49,496 bases of DNA. Source: an uncultured Nitrosospira sp. GTDB taxonomy: Bacteria; Nitrospirota; Nitrospiria; Nitrospirales; Nitrospiraceae. How positions within the stretch are numbered: position 1 is the first letter of the stretch; each line of letters begins with the position of its first letter. The DNA lies in assembly GCA_900696515.1 (NCBI GenBank), contig CAADGK010000005.1:1-49496 (forward strand), read 5' to 3'. Below are positions 1 through 8,295 of the stretch, one piece after another. The notes beneath the pieces were generated by a model, which searched no databases, had not been told where the DNA came from, and saw nothing but the letters and a program-made list of their open reading frames with translations. The position numbers and the translations under genes were made by a program.

Positions 1-1
1 C

Positions 2-802
2 GGCAATATCAGTCGTGGGTATGAAGCGCCCATCAATATCCACCTCATGCAACCGATCAGTGCGCAAGGCCTGTTGCCGACCGGCGCCTTTCTCGACGTG
101 GATGCGCAGCGGGCCTGGCAATTCGAACTGGGGTATCGCGGAACGGCGCGTGAGGGGGACGTGACCTGGGATCTCACAGCCTATGATCTGGAAATGCGCA
201 AGGAGCTCCTGATCACAGCGGTGAATGTGCCGGGAGTCGGAGAGGTGGCGACATGGCGGAATGCCGGCGCATCCCGTCACCTGGGGGTCGAGGCGGGCGG
301 GAGCCTATTACTGGCCAAAGGTCTAACGGCGGCGCGTGCCGATCGGCCTCCGGACCGATTGACATTGCGAGCCGCCTATACCTGGCGACACTATCGATTT
401 CTGGACGATGTTCACAAAGTCAGTAACGGCGTCTCCGTGATCGATGCGAAAGACGGTAACGCCATTCCCGGCATACCCGCGCATTGGATCACCGGCGAAT
501 TGAGGTACAGTCACCCCAGCGGCTGGTGGATCGCGCCGAACGTCGAATGGTCTCCCGTCGGATACTTCATGGACTTTGAGAACCGGCTGAAGAATCCGCC
601 TTTCGGCCTCGTCAATCTCAAACTGGGCTACACGATGAAGCAGTGGACGCTATTTTTCGAAGGCCGGAATTTGACCGATCAAAACTACGCCGGATCAGTG
701 GCCGCCGGAGGCATTAATGGCGCAAACGCCGGCACCTCCCGATTATTCTTTCCCTCATGGCCGATCAGCTTCTTCGGCGGTATCTCGGTGCAGGCATTTT
801 GA
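2..802 (+). CDS. TonB-dependent receptor, C-terminal part (5' end outside window)
   Basis: The reading frame is open from the first bases of the window, so this is the 3' end of a longer gene. The 266 visible residues are alternating amphipathic strands of an outer-membrane beta barrel: an early SRGYEAP stretch typical of TonB-receptor barrels, a late FEGRNLTDQNY motif, and a terminal phenylalanine (SVQAF) that fits the C-terminal OMP assembly signal. The family imports siderophores, cobalamin or other large substrates with TonB energy; the substrate cannot be told because plug and TonB box lie outside the window. It converges with the LuxR-type regulator downstream, 92 bases away. The first in-frame ATG at 47 is internal, not the start. 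Confidence 0.88.
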   Translation, partial: GNISRGYEAPINIHLMQPISAQGLLPTGAFLDVDAQRAWQFELGYRGTAREGDVTWDLTAYDLEMRKELLITAVNVPGVGEVATWRNAGASRHLGVEAGGSLLLAKGLTAARADRPPDRLTLRAAYTWRHYRFLDDVHKVSNGVSVIDAKDGNAIPGIPAHWITGELRYSHPSGWWIAPNVEWSPVGYFMDFENRLKNPPFGLVNLKLGYTMKQWTLFFEGRNLTDQNYAGSVAAGGINGANAGTSRLFFPSWPISFFGGISVQAF

Positions 803-894
803 AAAGGCCTCTGCCGCTCTCGTGGATTCACGGGACGACAACACGATACACCACGATGTGGCCACAGCATCGGCATTATTTATAGCCACCACCC

Positions 895-1983
895 TCACCT
901 TCCGCGTTGTACTGTTTCCATCACCAGCGCCATCGCCGCATGGCGGTTTTCCACACCAAGCTGCATGTAGATGCGCCCCAGGTGCTTGTGCACGGTACGA
1001 GGACTAATGTTGAGAATTGCCCCGATCTCCGGATTGGTTTTGCCCTGCGCGACCCAGATCAAGATTTCGGTCTCGCGCGGGCTTAACCCAAGCGGCTTGA
1101 GTATGGCCGGTGACAGTCCCGTACGATGTTCATCGAGTAGCAGCAGTCGTTTCGAGCCGTCAAGAACGAGTCGGATCGTGAGGGTCCGATCCTCCCGAAT
1201 CAGAACCAGCGGGGTCAGCGGAGCAGACATTTCACCGCACCTATCAATGTTGGACAAGGTGTGCCTGACCCATTCCCGAAGCGGAGCGGGCAGGCAATCG
1301 GACCGCCGACGGGGGTCCGGCCAATACTCAGTCAACTGCTGGTAGGCACGAGGGGTAGCCCACTGAATACGGGCTTGTGATGTGAACGACAACACCGCGT
1401 GATCCAGCTCTTCGATGGCGCGATGGAAGGTAGACAGTTGCTCTTGTAAGACCGTGATGCGCTCGGCATTACCATACGCCTGGACAAGATGGGGGCGAAG
1501 CACGTCCAGGACGGCCAGATCGTCATCCGTGAAGTCTCGTTTCACACGATTGAAGCCGATGGCGACCGTCGAGTCTTTCGTCAGGGCGATAGCTGTCCCC
1601 ATGTTATAGGGCAGTTGTAGCGGACGATAGTATTCATTGTAGAGCGCCGTCGTTCGGAACTGCCGCTGGGCCAGAAAGTCCGTAATCTTGTGACTCGTCA
1701 GGTCCTTGGTGCGTTCCACATGGGTGAGGAGAGGATGCTGATGCGCATAGCGCCCGAGGATTTCCGCCGCCTGGGGAATCGAGGGATGGTTGTCCGGCCA
1801 ACCTCGATAGGCCGCATAGCGCCGGCGCGAGCTCATATCGTTGTACGAGCAAATATCGGTGGGGATCAGCGTAGGAAGACTATTCAGTACGTGCGTGGTC
1901 AGCTCATCCCATGACCGGATGGCATAAAGGTCGTGGAGAAACGCGAACATTTGTTTCACGGTCTGCCGGCGAAATCGATGCAT
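895..1983 (-). CDS. LuxR-family transcriptional regulator with GAF-like sensor region
   Basis: The protein has 362 residues. The C-terminus (about 298-355) is a LuxR/GerE helix-turn-helix: LSPRETEIL, then a G-K-T-N-PEIG turn, then a recognition helix around SPRTVHKHL and the closing QLGVENR. The N-terminal 200 residues look like a GAF/autoinducer-type sensor fold, followed by a linker; no receiver domain with phosphoacceptor Asp is apparent, so it is probably a ligand sensor and not a two-component regulator. The ATG at 1983 is preceded by AAAGGATGG. An inverted repeat GGGTC-N6-GACCC lies at 2011-2026 upstream and could be an autoregulatory operator. Target genes are unknown; the adjacent TonB receptor is one possibility. 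Confidence 0.85.
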   Translation of the reverse strand: MHRFRRQTVKQMFAFLHDLYAIRSWDELTTHVLNSLPTLIPTDICSYNDMSSRRRYAAYRGWPDNHPSIPQAAEILGRYAHQHPLLTHVERTKDLTSHKITDFLAQRQFRTTALYNEYYRPLQLPYNMGTAIALTKDSTVAIGFNRVKRDFTDDDLAVLDVLRPHLVQAYGNAERITVLQEQLSTFHRAIEELDHAVLSFTSQARIQWATPRAYQQLTEYWPDPRRRSDCLPAPLREWVRHTLSNIDRCGEMSAPLTPLVLIREDRTLTIRLVLDGSKRLLLLDEHRTGLSPAILKPLGLSPRETEILIWVAQGKTNPEIGAILNISPRTVHKHLGRIYMQLGVENRHAAMALVMETVQRGR

Positions 1984-2010
1984 GGCACCATCCTTTAGAT
2001 TACTTGGACG

Positions 2011-2026
2011 GGGTCATTCACGACCC
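2011..2026. promoter_or_regulatory. Inverted repeat upstream of LuxR-type regulator
   Basis: GGGTC at 2011-2015 and GACCC at 2022-2026 form a five-base inverted repeat with a six-base centre, 28 bases upstream of the regulator start. Position and symmetry fit an operator for a dimeric HTH protein. The arms are short and this could be chance. Confidence 0.25.
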
Positions 2027-2171
2027 GACCCAATCGTGTGAGTCACAACGACGGAATAGACGGACACCCCTCACGCAACAATAATCCTCGCATCCTCATC
2101 GACCGTATCCTCACCGAATCTCATCCGGCACAAGGCTCATCGCATCTGCTACCCGTCCGGTACAACCACTG

Positions 2172-2567
2172 ATGGGACTGCCCGGGCAGCCACTGTATCG
2201 CGCTCATCCCGCAGCGAGCAATCTGCTTCATGCCCCTACGGGAAGCACCGTACTCATGGTGGCGCATCGACGAAGCCGAGTGATTCGCCCATGGTGCATC
2301 CACCTCGGCAAGAGAAACGTCATCGGGATCGCAAAGGGTAGGATCTGGAGCGCAGCGTTGGGAAAAGACTTGTCGATGAGAGAGCAAGCAGTGCTGGCGC
2401 TGCTGCGAAGAGGCCAATCGAACAAAGAGATGAGTGCGGTCTTAGGCATCTCGACTCGGACTGTTCAAACCTATCTGCGGCGCATCTATTGGCATCTGGG
2501 TGTCCAGACAAGGGCCGAAGCCATTGTGGCGCTGTATGAGAAAAGAAGCCGCGGCACGGGCACCTGA
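2172..2567 (+). CDS. Short LuxR-type HTH protein
   Basis: A frame of up to 131 residues ends in a complete LuxR/GerE HTH (about 67-131): LSMREQAVLALL, SNKEMSAVLGIS, TRTVQTYLRRIY and HLGVQTR. It is clearly related to the HTH of the regulator at 895-1983. The N-terminal 65 residues match no receiver or sensor domain I recognise, so this is either a stand-alone HTH protein or the truncated end of a larger regulator. The start is uncertain: ATG 2172 has no Shine-Dalgarno sequence, while the in-frame ATG at 2256 has GGGAAG about ten bases upstream. DNA binding is well supported, the regulated genes are not. Confidence 0.6.
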   Translation: MGLPGQPLYRAHPAASNLLHAPTGSTVLMVAHRRSRVIRPWCIHLGKRNVIGIAKGRIWSAALGKDLSMREQAVLALLRRGQSNKEMSAVLGISTRTVQTYLRRIYWHLGVQTRAEAIVALYEKRSRGTGT

Positions 2568-2826
2568 CAGCGACGACTCATTTTCAAAGCGTACGGTGTT
2601 CACCGTACGCCATTTAGGAACTGTGAATAGCACACATCGCTATGGTACGACACCCTGCCCCATCGACCCTACAAGACGGTTGGATGAAGCGTCTTGGGCG
2701 AGAGGCAGCTGGAGAGACACTCGGTGCTGAGAGAAAAGAGGATCGCCCATCTTCGGAGCAAACTGAAGCAACAGGACACAGCACCAAAAGACAGGCACGC
2801 CTTGTACCGAATGAGGTGCCTGTCCA

Positions 2827-3216
2827 ATGACCGCCTCTGATCTGAGATGGCACACGATCATCTTGATAGCAATCTGTTGGGTCGATGGCCCGCTCCAAGT
2901 TTCTGCGCAGACGACCCTCCTCAGTTCCCAGACGTCCTTAACAAGCGAGCAGCAGATCCAAGACGAAGTGCGCTACTTGCAGGAGGAAACCATCGGTCTT
3001 GCAGACCAGCATGATCAACTGCTGGTTCAAGCGGCATCTATTAACGACCTGCCCACTGACGACAACACCCTGGACGCCAGCAGGACGGATCTTCTCATGC
3101 GTCTCCGACAAGGACACACCATCGGAATGATGCCATTGAGCACGCGAGGCTTCACTCTCAGCCTGCAAGGGGAAAAATCAAGGGATGGACGATACGCTCA
3201 TGATTTGGCCCCCTAA
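2827..3216 (+). pseudogene. Small exported protein resembling an eroded TonB-receptor N-terminus
   Basis: The frame encodes 129 residues with an N-terminal signal peptide (hydrophobic core IILIAICWV, likely cleavage after VSAQ). The part that follows, DEVRYLQEETI, is the kind of sequence I associate with the start of Nitrospira TonB-dependent receptors, and TDLLMRLRQ followed by FTLSLQGE lines up with the plug signature (A)TDLPTVLRR...NVSVRG. The usual 'VITDEDI' strand is unrecognisable and the frame stops where the plug should continue into the barrel. I therefore read it as the decayed 5' end of a receptor gene, though a functional small periplasmic protein cannot be excluded. It ends about 200 bases before the large SBBP gene on the same strand. 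Confidence 0.45.
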
Positions 3217-3415
3217 ATACTCAGATTGCGATGGTCACACGAGGTCGCTTGCCGGAGTTCCTAACCAGCACGTCGATTTCATCAAGCAAGAGAGCAACCA
3301 AGCATCTCTGTTCGTGACACGAGTGCACGACTATCTTTCGATGTCACGTACCTGAACATACAAATCGAGGCAAAGACCGGACGGTGCGAGTGAATCAGAC
3401 AAGAGGAGGGAGAGT

Positions 3416-6400
3416 ATGAGTCAACCACAACGGGCCAGCATTCTGAGCATCTTGTTTATGGGGCTAATCTTGACCGGTCAGGTCGCATTGGCACACACCG
3501 GCACAGCCACTCAACCAATCCAGAATGACCATCGCAGCGGGCCGCAACCAGTAACCGCATCACTACTCAATCTGCCCATCCAGTTCGAAGCGAACCAGGG
3601 CCAGGTCGATCAACAGGTCAAGTTTCTCGCGCGTGGCAAGGGCTACAATCTCTTTCTGACTCCAACTGAATCGGTGATGGTGCTCACCGGGCGTGATGCG
3701 TCACGCGTAACGGGTGACACGGGATCGGATCCGACGGATGCCCTAGGCCATGAGCCCCAGGCGTACAAGCACAGCGTGGTGCGGATGAAGCTCGAAGGGG
3801 CCAATCCCTCACCGGCCATTGATGGGATGGAACAGCTGCCTGGCATCGTGAACTACTTTATCGGCAACGATCCCGCCAAATGGCGCACAAAGATTCCCAC
3901 CTATGCAAAGGTCCACTACAAAGAGGCCTATCCGGGAATCGACCTGGCCTACTACGGAAACCAGGGCAAGCTGGAATATGACTTCATCGTCTCGCCTGGA
4001 GCCGATCCGAACCAGATCAAGCTGACCTTCGAGGGCGCGTCGGACATCACAGTGGCCGACAGCGGCGATCTGGTGCTGACCACGGCGCTCGGCGACGTGC
4101 GGGTCCAGAAACCGATTGTCTATCAATTGGAGAAAGATGGGCACAAAACACTGGTGGCTGGGAACTATATTATCGACATGGCATCAGATCGCTCGCAGAT
4201 AGCCTCCAGTCATTTGCTGACACATCGTGTCGGCATCCAATTGGCGGCCTATGATCATAAACGACCGGTAGTGATTGATCCAGTGCTGCTTTATTCGACC
4301 TATCTTGGTGGTGGTGCCGGTGAATTGGCACCCGGAGACGGTGCAGCAGGAATTGCGGTGGATGCTAGTGAAAATGTGTATATTGCTGCAGGGACAAATA
4401 CCACAGATTGGCCTGGAGCAACTGGCAGCGGAATACAGCACACGCTAGGCGGTGGGGGCGATGCCGTTGTTACAAAGCTGAATCCGACAGGATCGGCGAT
4501 TGTGTATTCCACCTATTTGGGTGGAACTGGGAATGATGGTGCTCGGAGTATAGCCGTGGACAACTCGGGCAATGCCTATGTGGTGGGCCAAGCAAACTCC
4601 GTAAACTTTCCAGTAACCGCAGGCAGCTTTCAGCAAAGCAAGGGTGGTGGAGCTTTTGACGCATTTGTAACCAAAATTAATCCATCTGGAACAGCTCTTA
4701 TCTACTCCTCATTCCTTGGTGGCAGCAGTGATGAAAACGCAAATGGACGAGGATCTTCGAGTATCGCTGTCGATGCATCGGGCAATGCGTATGTCACCGG
4801 GGTCACCTTTTCAACAAATTTCCCGGGCGCGTCGACGAGTGGAATACAACCAACCTTAGGTGGCGTCTCAGATGGGTTTCTTGTCAAAATTAACCCAAGT
4901 GGCTCTGCGCTCCTCTATTCAACGTACTTGGGAGGGGGGGGAAGTGATGAGGCATCCTCTGTCGCCATTGACGGGATTGGGAACGCATACGTAGCAGGGT
5001 TTACTAATTCTTCAAACTTCCCAGGGACAAGCTCAAGCGTAGTTCAACCCACCTTTGGTGGCGGATTTGATGGGTTCGTTCTCCGCATAAATCCACTCGG
5101 AACAGTCAGAGACTTTGCAACCTATCTAGGTGGTAGCGCAGACGATCGTATTATAAGCATTGCCGTCGATAATACAGGCAATATGTACGTGACTGGGAGT
5201 ACTGCGTCGTCAAATTTTCCTGGCACAGCCAGTAGTCCTATCCAGCCAACCTTCGGTGGTGGCATCAATGTTTTCATTACCAAGTTGGCTCCAGGACTTT
5301 CAGGAATAGTATATTCCTCTTATCTCGGCGGGTCCCCCAACGGTCAAGGTGCCAGTATTGCAGTAGATAGTGCAGGAAACGCTTTGGTTGCTGGATTTGG
5401 TGGAGTAATTTCCATTACTCCAGGCGCAATTCAGTCTACTCCAGGAGGAAATCAGGACGCCACTCTAGTCAAAGTGAATCCGTCTGGAACAAGTATTACT
5501 TACTCGACTTATCTCGGTGGACTCAGTGGAGATGGTGCGAAAGGGATAGTTGTAAGCCAGACTGGCACAACAGCTTACCTTGGGGGTACGACATGCTCGA
5601 CCAATTTCCCAATGATGAATCCGTTGCAGTCGTCGCTCGCGGGCTTGTGCGATATCTTTGTTGCAAAAATAGGATTACGGCCAACAGCCAATGCCGGCCC
5701 CGATCAATCGGTATCGATGGGCACGGTAGTGACGCTGGACGGAAGTGGATCAACCGGCGGAACCTTGACGTATAACTGGACCCAAGTTCCCGGGGGACCG
5801 ACCGTGGTGCTCAGTGGAGCCTCCGCCACCCATCCGACGTTTACGGCGCCGAACGTGCCCGTTGCTGGAGCGACCATCACCTTTCAGCTGGACGTCTGCG
5901 AAGGGACCAGTAGCAATTGCGGTGATCCCGATACGGTCAATGTCCATATCATGAACGTCAATCGTCCTCCAGTGGCCGAGGCGGGGCTGGATCAAACGGT
6001 GCAAGAAGGCAGTCCGGTCTTACTCAATGGGAGTGCCAGTTACGATCCGGATGTTGAATCCATCACCTATACCTGGCTCCAGGTCTTTGGGCCGACGGTG
6101 ACGCTGGCCTATCCGAATAGCGCTACACCGAATTTCACAGCGCCTCCTGTTGGGGCCAGTGGAGGACAGGTAGATTTCGAGCTCATTGTCACCGATACGC
6201 GGGGCTCGAATCACGCTGATTATGTCTCGGTCTTCATTTCGAACGTGAATCAGCCACCGGTCAGCAACGCCGGCCTGGATCAAACCCGAAACGAGAACAC
6301 GCTCGTGACGTTGGACGGAAGCAACAGCACAGACCCCGATCTGGATACTCTCCACTTCACTTGGAACCAGACCGGTGGGCCAACCGTGACACTCACGGGA

Positions 6401-6922
6401 GCGAACACGCCGAGTCCAACCTTTACCGCCCCGAATATCGGCCCTGGTGGGGCGCTGTTGACTTTCCAACTCGTGGTCACCGATGGACAAGCGAGCGGTG
6501 GGGCCGATACCGTGCAGGTCGCGGTCCAAGATGTCAATGATCCACCGGTCTGTACCTTAGCGCAGCCTAGTGTGGCGGTGCTCTGGCCACCGAACCATAC
6601 GATGGTGGAGGTGAGCATTCTGGGCGTCACAGATCCGAACAACAGCGCCGTCACGATTTCCTATCCTCACGTAACTCAGGATGAACCGATCAACGGCTTG
6701 GGCGATGGGGACACGGGGCCGGATGCCTTCGAGTCGGGCAACAATATCCTGCTGCGGGCAGAGCGGGCTGGTTCGGGAAACGGGCGGGTCTATGCGGTGC
6801 AATTCCGTGCGACAGATCCAGACGGAGCCAGCTGTACCGGCACAGTCAAAGTCTCTGTACCAAAGAGCATCAAGGACACCGCCGTGGACAGTGGTCAGAC
6901 CTACAATTCCTTTGGGCCATAG
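3416..6922 (+). CDS. Exported DUF7948/SBBP beta-propeller protein with PKD-like repeats
   Basis: The protein has 1168 residues and starts at an ATG preceded by AGAGGAGGGAG. The layout is: signal peptide (1-27, hydrophobic FMGLILTGQVALA), a DUF7948-type domain (about 50-285, beginning FEANQGQVDQQVKFLARG), seven SBBP blades (about 288-755) each with a YSTYLGG motif and an AVD-x-x-GNAYVxG motif, three PKD/REJ-type Ig-like domains (about 755-848, 849-944, 945-1040; each begins near NAGPDQ or AGLDQT and contains FTAPN), and a final domain with VLWPPNHTMV. It is a secreted or surface protein; the family is thought to mediate binding or adhesion, but no catalytic residues are evident. No C-terminal sorting signal was recognised. 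The propeller section has visibly lower GC than its flanks. Confidence 0.87.
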   Translation: MSQPQRASILSILFMGLILTGQVALAHTGTATQPIQNDHRSGPQPVTASLLNLPIQFEANQGQVDQQVKFLARGKGYNLFLTPTESVMVLTGRDASRVTGDTGSDPTDALGHEPQAYKHSVVRMKLEGANPSPAIDGMEQLPGIVNYFIGNDPAKWRTKIPTYAKVHYKEAYPGIDLAYYGNQGKLEYDFIVSPGADPNQIKLTFEGASDITVADSGDLVLTTALGDVRVQKPIVYQLEKDGHKTLVAGNYIIDMASDRSQIASSHLLTHRVGIQLAAYDHKRPVVIDPVLLYSTYLGGGAGELAPGDGAAGIAVDASENVYIAAGTNTTDWPGATGSGIQHTLGGGGDAVVTKLNPTGSAIVYSTYLGGTGNDGARSIAVDNSGNAYVVGQANSVNFPVTAGSFQQSKGGGAFDAFVTKINPSGTALIYSSFLGGSSDENANGRGSSSIAVDASGNAYVTGVTFSTNFPGASTSGIQPTLGGVSDGFLVKINPSGSALLYSTYLGGGGSDEASSVAIDGIGNAYVAGFTNSSNFPGTSSSVVQPTFGGGFDGFVLRINPLGTVRDFATYLGGSADDRIISIAVDNTGNMYVTGSTASSNFPGTASSPIQPTFGGGINVFITKLAPGLSGIVYSSYLGGSPNGQGASIAVDSAGNALVAGFGGVISITPGAIQSTPGGNQDATLVKVNPSGTSITYSTYLGGLSGDGAKGIVVSQTGTTAYLGGTTCSTNFPMMNPLQSSLAGLCDIFVAKIGLRPTANAGPDQSVSMGTVVTLDGSGSTGGTLTYNWTQVPGGPTVVLSGASATHPTFTAPNVPVAGATITFQLDVCEGTSSNCGDPDTVNVHIMNVNRPPVAEAGLDQTVQEGSPVLLNGSASYDPDVESITYTWLQVFGPTVTLAYPNSATPNFTAPPVGASGGQVDFELIVTDTRGSNHADYVSVFISNVNQPPVSNAGLDQTRNENTLVTLDGSNSTDPDLDTLHFTWNQTGGPTVTLTGANTPSPTFTAPNIGPGGALLTFQLVVTDGQASGGADTVQVAVQDVNDPPVCTLAQPSVAVLWPPNHTMVEVSILGVTDPNNSAVTISYPHVTQDEPINGLGDGDTGPDAFESGNNILLRAERAGSGNGRVYAVQFRATDPDGASCTGTVKVSVPKSIKDTAVDSGQTYNSFGP

Positions 6923-6941
6923 CATGGCCCAGTGAGAATCC

Positions 6942-6967
6942 GGGGCCGGCTCACCTGAGCCGGCCCC
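6942..6967 (+). terminator. Hairpin after the SBBP gene
   Basis: A perfect 12-base-pair stem (GGGGCCGGCTCA, two-base loop, TGAGCCGGCCCC) starts 20 bases after the stop codon of the SBBP gene. No T-run follows, so it may act as a rho-assisted or structural 3' end and not as a classical intrinsic terminator. Confidence 0.55.
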
Positions 6968-7066
6968 ACAGTTCACCTATGGCTCCATTCATCTCACTCA
7001 AATGCATTGGTATGAAGCAACCGGGATAGGCCGGAAAGAATATACGATCAAGTGACTGCGTTAAGA

Positions 7067-7090
7067 ACCCCCCGGACATGTCCGGGGGGT
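7067..7090. terminator. Perfect 24-base GC-rich palindrome between converging genes
   Basis: The arms ACCCCCCGGACA and TGTCCGGGGGGT are exactly complementary with no loop bases. It lies between the plus-strand SBBP gene and the minus-strand antitoxin gene, 62 bases past the latter's end, so it can work as a bidirectional transcription stop. No T-run is present on either side. A protein-binding site is the alternative. Confidence 0.4.
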
Positions 7091-7151
7091 CGGATTGTGT
7101 ATCGTAAGCGCCGGTAGAATCCTAGAGGCACGTGTCCTCAAGGCGGACAAC

Positions 7152-7433
7152 TTAATTTGTCTGAGCCGTCGAGCGGCTCACGTATTTATGAAGGATACTG
7201 GCGATCAGGCTTTGATACGGCAGGCCTTCCTCTGCGGCTCGCCGCTTCAGCATTTCCAGATCTGCAGTCGATAATCGAATATTGATCCTGGCGTCCTTGC
7301 GTGTATAGCGTTGGGCCGCCTCCATCGCTTCCCGTCTGACCCTGTCCTGCTGCTTGACCGGTCTGAAGGCGCCTCGTTCGTACTCAGCAATCAACTGTCC
7401 TTCCTCTTTATCCAGCACAGCTTTCTTCTTCAT
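7152..7433 (-). CDS. Antitoxin of BrnTA-like type II module (RHH/CopG-like)
   Basis: The protein has 93 residues, is highly charged, and ends in a ribbon-helix-helix-like segment (about 50-88): RINIRLSTADLEMLKRRA followed by GLPYQSLIASIL, the typical strand-helix-helix of CopG/BrnA-type antitoxins that bind their own promoter. The first 45 residues, rich in K/E/R, would be the toxin-binding part. Its ATG overlaps the stop codon of the upstream toxin gene by the ATGA arrangement (7430-7433), so both are translationally coupled in the order toxin then antitoxin, as in brnTA modules. The exact family name is an inference from layout and motifs. Confidence 0.7.
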   Translation of the reverse strand: MKKKAVLDKEEGQLIAEYERGAFRPVKQQDRVRREAMEAAQRYTRKDARINIRLSTADLEMLKRRAAEEGLPYQSLIASILHKYVSRSTAQTN

Positions 7434-7717
7434 GACGTCCTTCCTTTCATGCGGTTTCTGGTGGCCTTTCGGCTCGGATAGATCGTCTTTAAAAACAGGG
7501 TCTGGTCTACTCTCACGACCGGGACAACGTACACATATCCATTCACATCGACTTCATAGAGCAGCTGGTTGGGATAGCGCTTACGGTCGTGGTGCTCCAG
7601 CACCTGAATGAGATAGCCATCTTCGATCAGCGCGATGATCTGTTCGAAACTGACCCCTCGCTCACGAATGAGCCAGGCATTCTTATTCGGATCGAAGGCA
7701 TAGTCCCATTCATGCAT
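7430..7717 (-). CDS. BrnT-like toxin (putative RNase)
   Basis: The protein has 95 residues with the BrnT-type plan: an N-terminal strand (YAFDPNKNAWLIRERGVSFEQ) where BrnT has FEWD..K...N..KHGVSFE, a helix with EQIIALIEDG, then three central strands (LLYEVDVNGYVYVVPVVRVD) and the closing LKTIYPSRKAT, matching the usual I(Y/S)ARKAT-like end. BrnT proteins are RelE-fold ribonucleases. The start is set by the family N-terminus; no Shine-Dalgarno sequence precedes ATG 7717, and the promoter found just upstream predicts a leaderless message. The coupled antitoxin follows directly. Confidence 0.65.
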   Translation of the reverse strand: MHEWDYAFDPNKNAWLIRERGVSFEQIIALIEDGYLIQVLEHHDRKRYPNQLLYEVDVNGYVYVVPVVRVDQTLFLKTIYPSRKATRNRMKGRTS

Positions 7718-7722
7718 AAGGC

Positions 7723-7751
7723 ATGCTATGACGGTGTATGCCTATTGTCAA
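7723..7751 (-). promoter_or_regulatory. Sigma-70-type promoter of the toxin-antitoxin pair
   Basis: On the minus strand TTGACA (7746-7751), a 17-base spacer and TAGCAT (7723-7728) precede the toxin. The -35 is a full consensus match and the -10 matches four of six. GGCAT...ATGCC arms (7720-7742) overlap the -10 and could be the antitoxin operator. The start of transcription would fall on or next to the A of the ATG at 7717. Confidence 0.55.
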
Positions 7752-8295
7752 CATTGAGCCAGTCCCGGACGTAGCCCACCCAAGACACACACTGTTCACA
7801 CAGGGCCCTGGAGCAGGCCTTGTTCTATTATCTGCCCTCCTCGGAACGGCGTATAAGAGTGCATACCATGTCTAAAGGCCTGCCGCTCCACCCAAAAACT
7901 GCGGCTCGCAACAAGGTGCAAGTCCGCCATATCACTCTTGGGAGAGAACGGTTCCGTTACTTGCCGCAAGCCGCGATGAACTTCTAAAACTTTCTGGCGG
8001 TTTACCGCACGACGGATTCCCAACCTTCACCGGCACTTTCATCAGCACTGCACCAGGTCCATGATGGTGCAGACGCTGGACCAAGGAGTCCATTCCGCAT
8101 TGGATTGGTATTCCAACAATCTACCGGCCAGCGGCATATCCGGCTCATACTTTCAGAAATGTCGTGCTTCGAGAGCCGCCCATGGCGACTTTCAAATTGC
8201 ATTTGGCTTCCTTCCCGAGCCATACGCTATCTTCCATTGTGACAAGAATGGGATGGCAGATTGCGTTCTACTACCAGTTTTTCCAATCCTGCCCG
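7752..8295. other. Intergenic stretch without recognisable gene
   Basis: The interval between the toxin promoter and the lipoprotein-operon promoter has only short overlapping open frames on both strands (up to about 86 codons). None has a recognisable domain, a convincing ribosome-binding site or coding-like composition. I see no tRNA, known riboswitch motif or repeat. It may hold remains of a deleted gene or an uncharacterised RNA. Confidence 0.4.

Noticed and set aside
2642-2830. 62-codon plus-strand frame ending in an ATGA overlap with the next gene
   Set aside because: The overlap is suggestive, but composition is not protein-like, there is no Shine-Dalgarno sequence and a comparable frame exists on the other strand.
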